Assembly: GCF_003240565.2 (NCBI RefSeq)
Contig: NZ_CP117256.1
Span: forward strand, 124,001 to 188,000
Direction of reading: 5' to 3'
DNA from: Rhizobium tumorigenes
Lineage (GTDB): Bacteria; Pseudomonadota; Alphaproteobacteria; Rhizobiales; Rhizobiaceae
DNA: 64,000 bases
Shown: piece by piece, positions 44,848 through 53,445 of the stretch
Numbering within the stretch: position 1 is the first letter of the stretch
Layout: the number at the start of each line of letters is the position of its first letter
Notes under the pieces: model-generated
Seen by the model: only the letters and a program-made list of their open reading frames with translations
Database searches by the model: none
Told to the model about the DNA's origin: nothing
Made by a program: the position numbers and the translations under genes

Positions 44848-46108
44848 ATGAGACTAATGCCCGAGAAATCAGCAGTAATCATCGAAGGCGCAACCGTGGT
44901 TTTCGGTGATCGCCTGGAACCTGCTTCCGTGCGCCTGGAGGACGGTCAGATCGCCGCAATCGACGGCCCCCGTGAAGGGCCACGTCGGTCGATGGTCGTG
45001 GTCACCTTCTCGGACCGGCCTTTGTGGACGTCCATGGCGACGCGTTCGAGCGCCAGCTCATGCCCAGGCCCGGCACCATGCTTCCGGTCGAAGCAGCTCT
45101 TCTTGAAACAGACCGCCAGCTTGCGTCGAACGGGATAGCCACTGCCTTTCACGCTCTCACATTGAGCTGGGAGCCGGGCTTACGCTCAGTAGAAAACGGC
45201 CGCGCCGTCGTTTCCGCGCTTGAAGTTTGGCCCCGCGCCCGACAGTCGACAATCGCGTGCAACTGCGCTGGGAAACCTTCTGCTTCGAGGCAATCGGACT
45301 CATACGCGAAGCGCTCTCGGGGCCGCGCCGACCGTCCATTGCTTTCAACGATCACACGTCGATGCTGATGCTTGATCCTTCCTTGCCGTTACAGGAACGG
45401 CCGTTTGACCTCGATCCGGACTTTCCGGTCGTCGACACCTCGAAGGCTGCCTTTGCCGACAAGATGGGTGAGCGCGCCAAGCGGGCGAAGATATCCGCGA
45501 CGGACATGGTTAGCCTGGCGAAGAGCATGTGGGAGCGCCGACCACAGGTTATGGCCGCCATCGAGGAAGTAGTTGCTCTCGGTAGGACTGCCGGCGCCCC
45601 AATGCTGTCCCATGATGACAGCCAGATCAAGACACGCGATTTCTATCGCGAGCGTGGTGCGCAGATCTGCGAGTTTCCGATGCATCGCCGGGTGGCAAGG
45701 GCGGCTCGCGAGGCCGGCGACTACATCGTTTTTGGTGCACCGAACGCGACACGCGGCGGCAGCCATCTGGCGTCCATTGCCGCCGCCGACATGATCCGCG
45801 AAGGCCTGTGCGACATCCTTGCTTCAGACTACTACTACCCGGCGATGCTCCTGGGTCTGGCGCGGTTGAAGGCCGATAGGGTTGGGCAGTTGCACGAACT
45901 CTGGCCGCTTGTGGCCGGCAATCCCGCCCGGGCATCCGGGCTTCTCGATCGCGGAACGATCGAGGTACGCAAGCAGGCCGATCTTGTGCTCATCGAATGG
46001 CCGGATGGCGCGACACCGGCGGTGCGCCGAACCTGGGTTGCCGGGCGGGAAGCGTACCTGGCGGTAGCTGCAAATCACTGTGCGAGTATCCGCCGGTCCC
46101 TAAATTGA
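44848..46108 (+). pseudogene. phnM: PhnM-like phosphonate amidohydrolase with two frameshifts
   Basis: The three parts of an alpha-D-ribose 1-methylphosphonate 5-triphosphate diphosphatase are spread over three frames. From ATG 44848 comes SAVIIEGATVVFGDRLEPAS; after a shift near 44985-45000, GPAFVDVHGDAFERQLMPRP, the metal-binding motif; after a second shift near 45235, VDNRVQLRWETFCFEAI through DYYYPAMLLGLARL. All expected segments are present, so decay is recent. No other phn genes are nearby. Sequencing error is the other explanation. Confidence 0.85.
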
Positions 46109-46188
46109 ATGCAATTTTCTAACGATACAATGGACTTGCGCTGTGTGTATAGCGTAACGGCGATTTATGGAACACAAGTATTTTACGA

Positions 46189-46917
46189 TTAGCGGTCTCT
46201 CTGACTGTCGGTTACCCGCTGCCGCAGGCGGTCCAGGTGATACCGCATGGCAAGTTCGGCGCCTTGCATATCCCGCTGCTCAATCGCCCGGAAAATTGCA
46301 TGGTGTTCGTCGAATACGCGCTTGGCACGCTCCGGGGTGCCCTCGCGCGTGATACTGAGCGCTACAGTCATTCCGCGTTCGATGAGACCGTGCAGTGTCT
46401 GCAGGACTTGTAGGAAGAGAACATTGCCACTCGCAGCCGCAACCGCATGATGGAACGCGAAGTCCGCGGAGACCGCCAGATTGCCCTTATCCATCACTGT
46501 TTTAATGGCATTCAAGGCATTTTCAATGTCGGACAGTTGTGAAGCGGTATGACGGAGTGCGGCCAATGCGGCGGCCTGGCCCTCAACAGCCATCCGCAGC
46601 TCCAAACAGCGTAGCATTTCAGAGACGTCAGACGGCTCGGCAAAACGCGTGAGGCCTGCCGGAGGGCGCTTCTGCACGAAGGTGCCGGCGCCCTGGCGGG
46701 ATGCGACGAGGCCATCAGCTTGTAAACGCAACAGGGCCTGGCGAACGACAGGGCGAGAGACGTTGAACGACTGGCACATCTGATTTTCCGACGGCAGCCG
46801 ATCGCCTTCGCGTAAAACACCAGAAACGATCTGCTCAAGAATCTGACCGTAAAGCATGTCGCCCAAACGTTCTTTTTTCTGTGGAGTGAAAATTAGAGCT
46901 GCCACCTGTTTCCCCAT
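46189..46917 (-). CDS. GntR-family (FCD) regulator of the sugar-acid operon
   Basis: A 242-residue FadR-type repressor. The winged HTH spans about residues 20-80 (LREGDRLPSENQMCQSFNVSRPVVRQAL, GAGTFV). The FCD domain has metal-binding histidines in FAFHHAVAAASGN, FDEHHAIFRAI and MRYHLDRLR. It is divergent from the operon at 47033-50639 and a promoter/palindrome lies between them. Confidence 0.92.
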   Translation of the reverse strand: MGKQVAALIFTPQKKERLGDMLYGQILEQIVSGVLREGDRLPSENQMCQSFNVSRPVVRQALLRLQADGLVASRQGAGTFVQKRPPAGLTRFAEPSDVSEMLRCLELRMAVEGQAAALAALRHTASQLSDIENALNAIKTVMDKGNLAVSADFAFHHAVAAASGNVLFLQVLQTLHGLIERGMTVALSITREGTPERAKRVFDEHHAIFRAIEQRDMQGAELAMRYHLDRLRQRVTDSQRDR

Positions 46918-46957
46918 TTCGCCCGGATCGGTGTCGATACGATAATTCGTTGCGCCC

Positions 46958-46992
46958 TTGACTTGTCCGTTAACTTGTAAATATAAATTACA
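46958..46992 (+). promoter_or_regulatory. Sigma-70-type promoter with overlapping palindrome
   Basis: TTGACT (46958-46963) and TATAAA (46982-46987) are spaced by 18 bp. The -10 box lies inside the inverted repeat TGTAA-N7-TTACA (46976-46992), a likely GntR operator. The promoter faces the sugar-acid operon. Confidence 0.65.
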
Positions 46993-47032
46993 TATTAGCT
47001 ACTCGCCGTGCATTATTAGATGGAAGAACACC

Positions 47033-47962
47033 ATGGGACAAGTCAACTCATCATTGAGCAAAGCGCTTTGCGGCGTGTCCGGCATTCTCGTCACGCCGTT
47101 CGATGCCGACGACCGCGTCGCGCCGCAGCGTCTGACACCCATAATCGATCGAGCCGTTGCGGCAGGTGTCGGCACATTGGTATCAAATGGCAACACCGGC
47201 GAGTTCTACTCTCTGACAACGGCTGAAGCCGAGGCGATGGTGCACGCGAGCGCCGAGATCGTTGACGGTCGCCTACCGCTCGTCGCCGGCGTCGGCCGCG
47301 GCATTCAGGATGCACTGGCGCTGACCAAAGCGTCGCGTATTGCGGGTGCCTCTGCGCTGATGGTGCACCAACCGCCGGATCCCTTCGTCTCCCCCCGCGG
47401 CGTTGTTGCCTATGTTGCGAAGATCGCGGACGAGGGCCAGGGTCTCCCCGTTGTCCTTTATCTTCGCGATGATGGAATAGGACCGGATGCTATCGCGGCT
47501 CTGTGTGCGATCCCGAACGTCATCGGCGTCAAATGGGCGTCAGCGTCTCCGCTTCGACTGAGCGAAGCGATTCAGGCGGGTGATCCGTCCATCGTTTGGG
47601 TCGGCGGGCTTGCGGAAATCTGGGCGCCGGCTTTCTACGCCGTCGGCGCGCACGGGTTTACCTCAGGATTGATCAACGTCTGGCCCGAACGATCCGTCGC
47701 CATCAACACCGCACTGGAGAATGGCGACTTTGGTGGCGCCAATGGGCTGATCCGAGGCATGTCAGCTTTTGAGGCCCTCCGGGCCGAGGAGCGCAATGGT
47801 GCGAACGTCTCCGTCGTCAAGGCGGCGCTGAAGCTGCTCGGACAGGATTGCGGCCCGCCGCGTGTTCCCGCTGCGTGGCCCCTCACGGCCGAGGCAAGCG
47901 GCAGGCTTTCGACACTAATGTCCGAGTGGCCGGTTTCGCAGCCTCTCGCCCAGCCGAGCTAG
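47033..47962 (+). CDS. Dihydrodipicolinate-synthase-family lyase/dehydratase
   Basis: A 309-residue class I aldolase-fold enzyme of the DapA/NanA/KdgD family. It keeps the GxxGE loop (GNTGEFYSLT), a Tyr in VVLYLRDDG and the Schiff-base Lys in VIGVKWAS. The YxRD form after the Tyr is closer to 5-dehydro-4-deoxyglucarate dehydratase and sugar-acid aldolases than to DapA. ATG 47033 follows GGAAG. With the dehydratase gene 38 bp downstream it probably splits or dehydrates the keto-deoxy sugar acid that enzyme makes. Confidence 0.87.
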   Translation: MGQVNSSLSKALCGVSGILVTPFDADDRVAPQRLTPIIDRAVAAGVGTLVSNGNTGEFYSLTTAEAEAMVHASAEIVDGRLPLVAGVGRGIQDALALTKASRIAGASALMVHQPPDPFVSPRGVVAYVAKIADEGQGLPVVLYLRDDGIGPDAIAALCAIPNVIGVKWASASPLRLSEAIQAGDPSIVWVGGLAEIWAPAFYAVGAHGFTSGLINVWPERSVAINTALENGDFGGANGLIRGMSAFEALRAEERNGANVSVVKAALKLLGQDCGPPRVPAAWPLTAEASGRLSTLMSEWPVSQPLAQPS

Positions 47963-48000
47963 CGTCAAACGTCGCCGAGATAGATTGGGAGGAGAACCGA

Positions 48001-49191
48001 ATGAAAATTGAACACGTGCAGGCGTTCATGTCCAGGGACAAGGATCGCCCACGCGTCCTCTTGTCCATCCGGACGGATGACGGGATCACCGGATGGGGCG
48101 AATGCTACAATCATGGCCCCGACAGGGCGCTCATTCCAATACTGGAGTATCTGTCGACGTTCATTGCCGGCCAAGATCCACGCCGCATCGAATATCTCAT
48201 CCAACTGCTGATGCAGCAGTCACGCTTTCCGCCGGGCGCCTTGGGCTTGGCAGCGATTTCTGCCATCGACCATTGCCTTTGGGATATCTCCGCCAAGGCG
48301 CTAAACGTTCCAGTCTATATGCTGCTCGGCGGCAATGCGCGCGATCGTGTCAAGGTCTATGCCGGCGTTTATACGGCGCCCGATCCCAGCCAAGCCCGCG
48401 ACGAAATGGCAGCCCTCAACGAAGGCTGGGGGTTTTCCGCCTTCAAGCTCAGCCCCTATCGCATCGACATCCATGCCAACCGCTGGGGCGAAGTCGTGCG
48501 AACAAGTGCCGAATATTTTCGCGAGCTTCGCGAAACGGTCGACAGCAGCTTCGAGATCGCTTTCGACGCCCATGCCAAGATATTCGAGCCGCGCCAGGCC
48601 GCCCAACTCGGCAATGCGCTGGCTCCCTACGACCCGCTGTTCTTCGAGGAGCCGATCCGGCCTGAGAATTTCGAAGCCTGGGGCGAACTGCATCGGGAGC
48701 TCAAATGCACGCTGGCAACGGGTGAATCCCTTTACAGCCGCTTTGAGTTCCTCCGCTTGCTGCAAGTGCGAGGCTGCGACATCATTCAACCTGACATTTG
48801 TGTCGTCGGCGGCCTCCTGGAGATGCGCAAGATTGCGGCCATCGCCGAGGCGCACTACGTGACCGTTGCGCCCCACAATCCGATGGGACCGCTGGCTACG
48901 GCGGTGAACCTGCACTTCAGCGCGTCTCAGCCGAACTTCCGCATTCTCGAATACCGCCTGCCGAACGAGATAGCCGCCGCAAACGGCACCAGGCTGCTGC
49001 GCGGCCAGACCATGGGCGACGCCCATTACGTGGTTGATCCCTATGTCCCCCAAAGCGGACACCTCGAGCTGCGGCCGGACCGCCCTGGCTGGGGTGTCGA
49101 AATCGACGAAGATTATCTGAAGACGGACCGTTACGTGCATTGGGAGCGCAAGGTCCCCAGCCGGCCGGATGGGTCGACAGCCTACATGTGA
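48001..49191 (+). CDS. Enolase-superfamily sugar-acid dehydratase
   Basis: A 396-residue protein of the mandelate racemase/muconate lactonising group. The metal ligands are Asp in IAFDAHAKI, Glu in LFFEEPIRPEN and Glu in LATGESLYS; VAPHNPMGPLATAV is the galactonate-dehydratase-type His loop. GGGAGGAG precedes ATG 48001. It should dehydrate an acid sugar to a 2-keto-3-deoxy acid; which sugar is not clear from sequence alone. Confidence 0.9.
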   Translation: MKIEHVQAFMSRDKDRPRVLLSIRTDDGITGWGECYNHGPDRALIPILEYLSTFIAGQDPRRIEYLIQLLMQQSRFPPGALGLAAISAIDHCLWDISAKALNVPVYMLLGGNARDRVKVYAGVYTAPDPSQARDEMAALNEGWGFSAFKLSPYRIDIHANRWGEVVRTSAEYFRELRETVDSSFEIAFDAHAKIFEPRQAAQLGNALAPYDPLFFEEPIRPENFEAWGELHRELKCTLATGESLYSRFEFLRLLQVRGCDIIQPDICVVGGLLEMRKIAAIAEAHYVTVAPHNPMGPLATAVNLHFSASQPNFRILEYRLPNEIAAANGTRLLRGQTMGDAHYVVDPYVPQSGHLELRPDRPGWGVEIDEDYLKTDRYVHWERKVPSRPDGSTAYM

Positions 49192-49268
49192 CATAGCATT
49201 TGCGACCGATCTTCCGGGAGAGAAGATCGTCAACGCCCTTGATTGAGGCTGTTTGGGAGGGAACCACC

Positions 49269-50639
49269 ATGACACCGAGCGAGCCCGTTCGAGCCGGCTA
49301 CCAACGATTCATCGTCCTGGCACTGATTACCATCGTCCTCGCGCTGAGCACCGGCGACAGGGCGACGCTGTCTGTGGCCGGGCCAGGAATTGCGCGAGAC
49401 CTGGGGATCACTCCTGTCAACATGGGCTGGCTGTTCTCGGCCTTCTCCTGGAGCTATTTCCTGTCGCAGGTACCATCCGGCTGGCTGGTCGACCGGACGG
49501 GGGCGAAGGCCGCGATTTTGGTGTCGCTGGCCGGGTGGTCTGCAACAGTGTTCCTGGTCAGCGGTGTCGGCTGGATCGCCTTTCCGGTTGTAGCCCTATT
49601 CATCCTGCGGCTGATCCTCGGACTGCTGGAAGGGCCGGTTGCACCCGCCTCGGCGCGCATCATAGCGGCTTGGTTTCCGTCGGATGAACGGGGCGTTGCC
49701 GGTGCCATCTTCAATTCGGCGCAATATCTCGCCTTGGCCGTCTTCACGCCGCTGATGGGTGCGCTCTATCACTATTTCGGCTGGGAATCGATCTTCTCCG
49801 TGATGGGTGGCCTCGGCCTGGTGCTTGCCGTTGTCTGGAGCCTGACCTATTTTGCGCCCAGCCAGCATCCGCGGGTCTCTGAAGCTGAACTCGACTATAT
49901 CAAGTCCAGGGGCGCGTTGACCGATGTCGGCGCGAAGCCGGCAGCCGATGCGCCGCCGCCGATTGCGACCCGTCAGGCTATTAAGCAGATTTTGACGAAC
50001 CGGATGCTTGTCGGGATCTTCTTGGCGCAATATTGCATCGCCTCCCTCTCGACATTCTTTATCTCCTGGTTTCCAAGCTACCTCGTCGAGGCACGGCATT
50101 TTTCGATGCTTCAGGCTGGGTTTGTCGCGTCCCTGCCGGCGATGTTCGGCTGTATCGGCGGGGTAACGACCGGCTTCTTTTCCGATTGGTTGCTTCGCCG
50201 GACGGGTTCGCTGAGCCTGGCCCGCAAGATACCGATCACACTTGGGCTCGGGCTGAGTGCGAGCATCATCCTCTGCAATTACACCGAGGTAAATTTCATC
50301 GTCGTGGCAATTATGTGCGCCGCGTTCTTCGGGAAAGGCTTTGGCGCGCTTGGTTGGACAGTTGTAGCAGACACGGCGCCGAAGGAAGCCATCGGACTGA
50401 CCGGGGGTCTCTTCAATGCTGCGGGCAGTGTCGGCGGCATCATCACGCCCGTTGCTATCGGTTACATTATCCAGGGCACGGGCTCGTTTCACGGCGCCCT
50501 TCTCTATGTCGGACTGCATGTGATTTGTGCCGTGGTCAGTTACTGGCTGCTGGTTGGGCCGATTGAACGCTTCACGCTTTCGCCTGCGCCGACAATACCA
50601 ACCGTGAGGAAAAGCCCGTCATTGCTCGATGTCGGTTAA
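49269..50639 (+). CDS. MFS sugar-acid symporter (ACS family)
   Basis: A 456-residue 12-helix transporter of the anion:cation symporter family (GudP/GarP/DgoT-like). ATG 49269 follows GGGAGG. Typical motifs are STGDRATLSVAGPGIARDLG, GWLVDRTGAKAAILV and GLLEGPVAPASARIIAAWFP. It is the last gene of the operon and probably imports the substrate of the dehydratase. Confidence 0.92.
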   Translation: MTPSEPVRAGYQRFIVLALITIVLALSTGDRATLSVAGPGIARDLGITPVNMGWLFSAFSWSYFLSQVPSGWLVDRTGAKAAILVSLAGWSATVFLVSGVGWIAFPVVALFILRLILGLLEGPVAPASARIIAAWFPSDERGVAGAIFNSAQYLALAVFTPLMGALYHYFGWESIFSVMGGLGLVLAVVWSLTYFAPSQHPRVSEAELDYIKSRGALTDVGAKPAADAPPPIATRQAIKQILTNRMLVGIFLAQYCIASLSTFFISWFPSYLVEARHFSMLQAGFVASLPAMFGCIGGVTTGFFSDWLLRRTGSLSLARKIPITLGLGLSASIILCNYTEVNFIVVAIMCAAFFGKGFGALGWTVVADTAPKEAIGLTGGLFNAAGSVGGIITPVAIGYIIQGTGSFHGALLYVGLHVICAVVSYWLLVGPIERFTLSPAPTIPTVRKSPSLLDVG

Positions 50640-50761
50640 AGCCTAGGATAATCATAGTGGCTGCCGTCTTTCCTTCCTTTCGTTGTCTCCGAACGACCCG
50701 TATGATTTGCTTGAGCCGAGTAACATCTTTGGCCAATAAGTTGACTGTCTAACCCTCCGAT

Positions 50762-51198
50762 TCATAAGCTGCTACGCACTTTTGCGGAGCAACACCAATT
50801 TATGCAGAACTTGCGTAAGGGGTCGAACATCTTTTGCGGTTTCACGCCGACGGTTGAAGGCGTCGATGAAGCAACTAAACGCCGAGATCCAGTCGAGCTC
50901 CGCCATGGCGAAAGATGCAGAAGCTTTGCGCTAATTCTCATTGGCCTGACGAAGCGCACGGTTCTTAGTTCAAGAGCCTTCATCGTCTCGGCCACATCGC
51001 TCGGCAGGCCTGCTCGTTTGCCGCTGTCGACCTCGGTCTTCCTGACCCATTCGTGCTGCGTGGCTGGCGCGCAGCCAATCTTGGCACCGATAGGTAAAAC
51101 GGCAGCCCAGCGGCATGGACGCTCGGCCTCGTGGTCTAGCACCATGCGTATGGCACGGTTGCGGCTTCGGGTGAAAACTTGTTCGTTGTCCTGCTCAT
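50762..51198 (-). pseudogene. IS3-family OrfA remnant
   Basis: From ATG 51198 (MSRTTNKFSPEAA) the frame breaks and continues one frame over as RMVLDHEAERPCRWAA, KIGCAPATQHEWVRKTEVDS and SDVAETMKALE, a typical IS3 OrfA. A second break follows, then MAELDW of the normal OrfA end and unrelated codons. OrfB is missing. Confidence 0.8.
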
Positions 51199-51390
51199 GG
51201 TGGCTCCACTTCTCAGAAGTTGGAGCCTCCGGCACACCCTGGGCGGTTCAGTCAGGCTGTCCAAAATGACCGACTCGGCTACAATGGATCGGGTCGAGGT
51301 CGCAACATGCATAAAGTAGGAAAGCCTGAAGCAATCCTCGACACGTAAAAACTCTACTGACCCCGCCGTGCAATACCAAGGAGCCGCGCT

Positions 51391-51690
51391 GTGCCTGACC
51401 TATTTTCCCTAAAAGCGCGATTGCTTTCCAATCTTTCTAACGAGGTGCGACTGCGACTGCTCTATATGATTTTGGACAAAGAGGTGTCTGTTGGAGACAT
51501 CGCACAATGCTTGGGAATAAGGCAATCCGCGTTGTCGCAACATTTGGCGAGGCTGCGAGGCGATAGGCTTGTCAGCACACGTAAGGTTGCGCAGACGGTG
51601 TATTACCGATGCGACAACCTGGGCGTACGACGCCTGCTGGAAACAGTAGGTGAAATTTATGAAACGAGAGCCGCTGCCGAGGCTGCATGA
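51391..51690 (+). CDS. ArsR/SmtB-family regulator
   Basis: A 99-residue winged-helix repressor starting at GTG 51391 after AAGGAG. The HTH is SVGDIAQCLGIRQSALSQHLARL, followed by the wing (LVSTRKVAQTVYYRC). Two cysteines (in AQCLG and YYRCD) could form a redox or metal switch, as in BigR-type members, but the match is not decisive. No partner gene is obvious. Confidence 0.88.
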   Translation: MPDLFSLKARLLSNLSNEVRLRLLYMILDKEVSVGDIAQCLGIRQSALSQHLARLRGDRLVSTRKVAQTVYYRCDNLGVRRLLETVGEIYETRAAAEAA

Positions 51691-51747
51691 AGAACTGCTC
51701 ATATTGGAACGTCCTACGCAGTTGTTAAGCCATAGCTCGTCCTTTAA

Positions 51748-52248
51748 TTAGGCGTCAACTGCCGCCGCCAAGGCCATCTTTAACTCGCCAATTCCGAACG
51801 GCTTGCGCAACAGAGCGGTATGCGAGGGGTCGCCAAGCGCTGGCCCTTCATCCATGCCGGTGGCAAAGATAATTGCGACTGTCGGCCAGCGGCCTCTGAT
51901 CTCGTGGCAGAAGGTTTTGCCGTCCATACCGGGAAGCCCAAGATCGGTCAGCACGATGTCCGGCTGGTTCTTGTCGAGCATGACCAGCGCCTCCTCGGCG
52001 GTCCCCACCTCGCTTACGGAGTGTCCTAGCTCCTCCAGCATGTCGACCGTCGCCAGCCGGATCAACGGCTCGTCCTCGACGACCAAGACTGAGAGCTTGA
52101 CGGTGTCGGACACCGATGCGGCCGGGTCCGCCGACTGGGGGGCTTTGAGTTGTGCCGAAGCCATTGCGTTCTGACGGCTATTGTTGAGGACATGGCGGAT
52201 TTTGTGTGCCAGTTGCTCGCGGCTGTAGGGCTTGGAGAGTAGCTGGAC
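51748..52248 (-). pseudogene. C-terminal fragment of a hybrid histidine kinase
   Basis: The minus strand encodes the tail of one receiver domain (LLSKPYSREQLAHKIRHVL) and one whole receiver: acidic pair in VVEDEP, phospho-acceptor Asp in VLTDLGLPGMDG, Thr in FATGMD and Lys in LRKPFG. Upstream of about 52248 the similarity stops and the sequence becomes the ROK gene on the other strand. The kinase core is lost; no start is evident. Confidence 0.85.
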
Positions 52249-53326
52249 GCGCTCTACCGTCTCAACACTTCTTTCGGAGCTGAAAGATAGGGGAGTCGTT
52301 CTCGATCTCGATACCAAGAGCAACGGCTTCGGGCGTCCGTCGCAGTTACTCTCCTTAAATCCAGAAACTGGACGCTGTGCAGGGGTCCTCTTGGGATTGG
52401 GTGAAATCCGTATCGTCATCTGCGATCTAGCGCATTCTCTGCTTTCGGACGTTTGGTTCGAAATGCCGCGCGACTACGCGCCGGAGGCGGCGGCCAAGCA
52501 AATCGAGGCCAATCTAGCGCGAGAATGCGCCTCCCTCGGTTTTGCCATTCCAGACCTTCTTGGCGTCGGCCTGGCGATTTCAGCCCCCCTCAGCTATGAC
52601 GGCCGGGTGCTCAATGGAGACGTCCTGCCGACCTGGGGCGGCGTCAATCTTGCGGCCTTGTTTTCGGATTATCTGGACTGTCCAATACACGCGGAAAACG
52701 AGAGCCACTGCGGCGCTTTGGCAGAAATGACATGGGGTGCCGCGATTGGCGAGAAAGACTTTGTCCTCTTCAAGTTCGACCTTGGCGTGGGTGGCGCGAT
52801 CGTTCGAGATGGCGTGGTTCAGCGGGGCTTTACCGGTAGCGCGGCCGAATTTGGCCATCTCGTTCTGGATCCCAACGGCGCTCTTTGCCGCTGCGGAAAT
52901 CGGGGCTGCCTTCAGACGTTTGTCGGCGGGTACCATCTTGTCCGGCACGCTGAAGAATTTGGTGGCCACCCCGTCACTATTGATCAGTTTGTCGAGCACG
53001 CAAGGGATGGCCGGCTTGGATACCGGCGCTTGATCGCCGATGCAGCGGACAAGGCTGGCTGGGGTATGGGTATCGCTGCCACCATCCTCAACCCTCCACT
53101 GTTCGTCATTGTCGGCAAGCTGGCCGCAATCGGCGAGGCTTTCCTGACGCCCATGGAACGCAGTTTTTTGCGCCATACCCTCCAGCCGCCGGACCAGCTG
53201 ATTGAAACAACGAGACCCCGCTTCGTGGTTGGGAAGTTTCTCGGCAATGATGACACGGTCCTAGGCGCAGTGGCTCTTGTGCTGCATCAACACGGACGCG
53301 TCACCGGCTTTTCAGCACGGAATTAG
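52249..53326 (+). pseudogene. ROK-family regulator lacking its N-terminus
   Basis: The plus strand encodes a NagC/XylR-type ROK protein from inside its helix-turn-helix (RSTVSTLLSELKDRGVV). The sugar-kinase-like domain is complete: FDLGVGGAIVRDG, EFGHLVLDPNG and the zinc motif CRCGNRGCLQTF. The missing first helices sit at the same breakpoint that truncates the histidine kinase. A TTG at 52232 could start translation but would use kinase-derived codons. DNA binding is probably lost. Confidence 0.83.
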
Positions 53327-53354
53327 ATTTAACGGATCCAACGTGAGTATCGCC

Positions 53355-53375
53355 GCGCTTGATGGGATCTGAACC
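53355..53375 (+). repeat. Dispersed tRNA-T-arm-like motif, copy 8
   Basis: Carries CTTGATGGGATCTGAACC between the ROK remnant and the MscS gene. The reverse complement continues upstream with TTGTATG, also found at the same place in copy 6. Confidence 0.5.
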
Positions 53376-53445
53376 GCTGCCGATTTAACATACAAAATGA
53401 ATTATTACTAATTTGTCGCGGAAGACATCGTAATTTTAGGAACCG

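Noticed and set aside
48301..49275. 324-codon minus-strand frame opposite the enolase-type dehydratase
   Set aside because: Antisense shadow; the plus-strand gene keeps all metal ligands.
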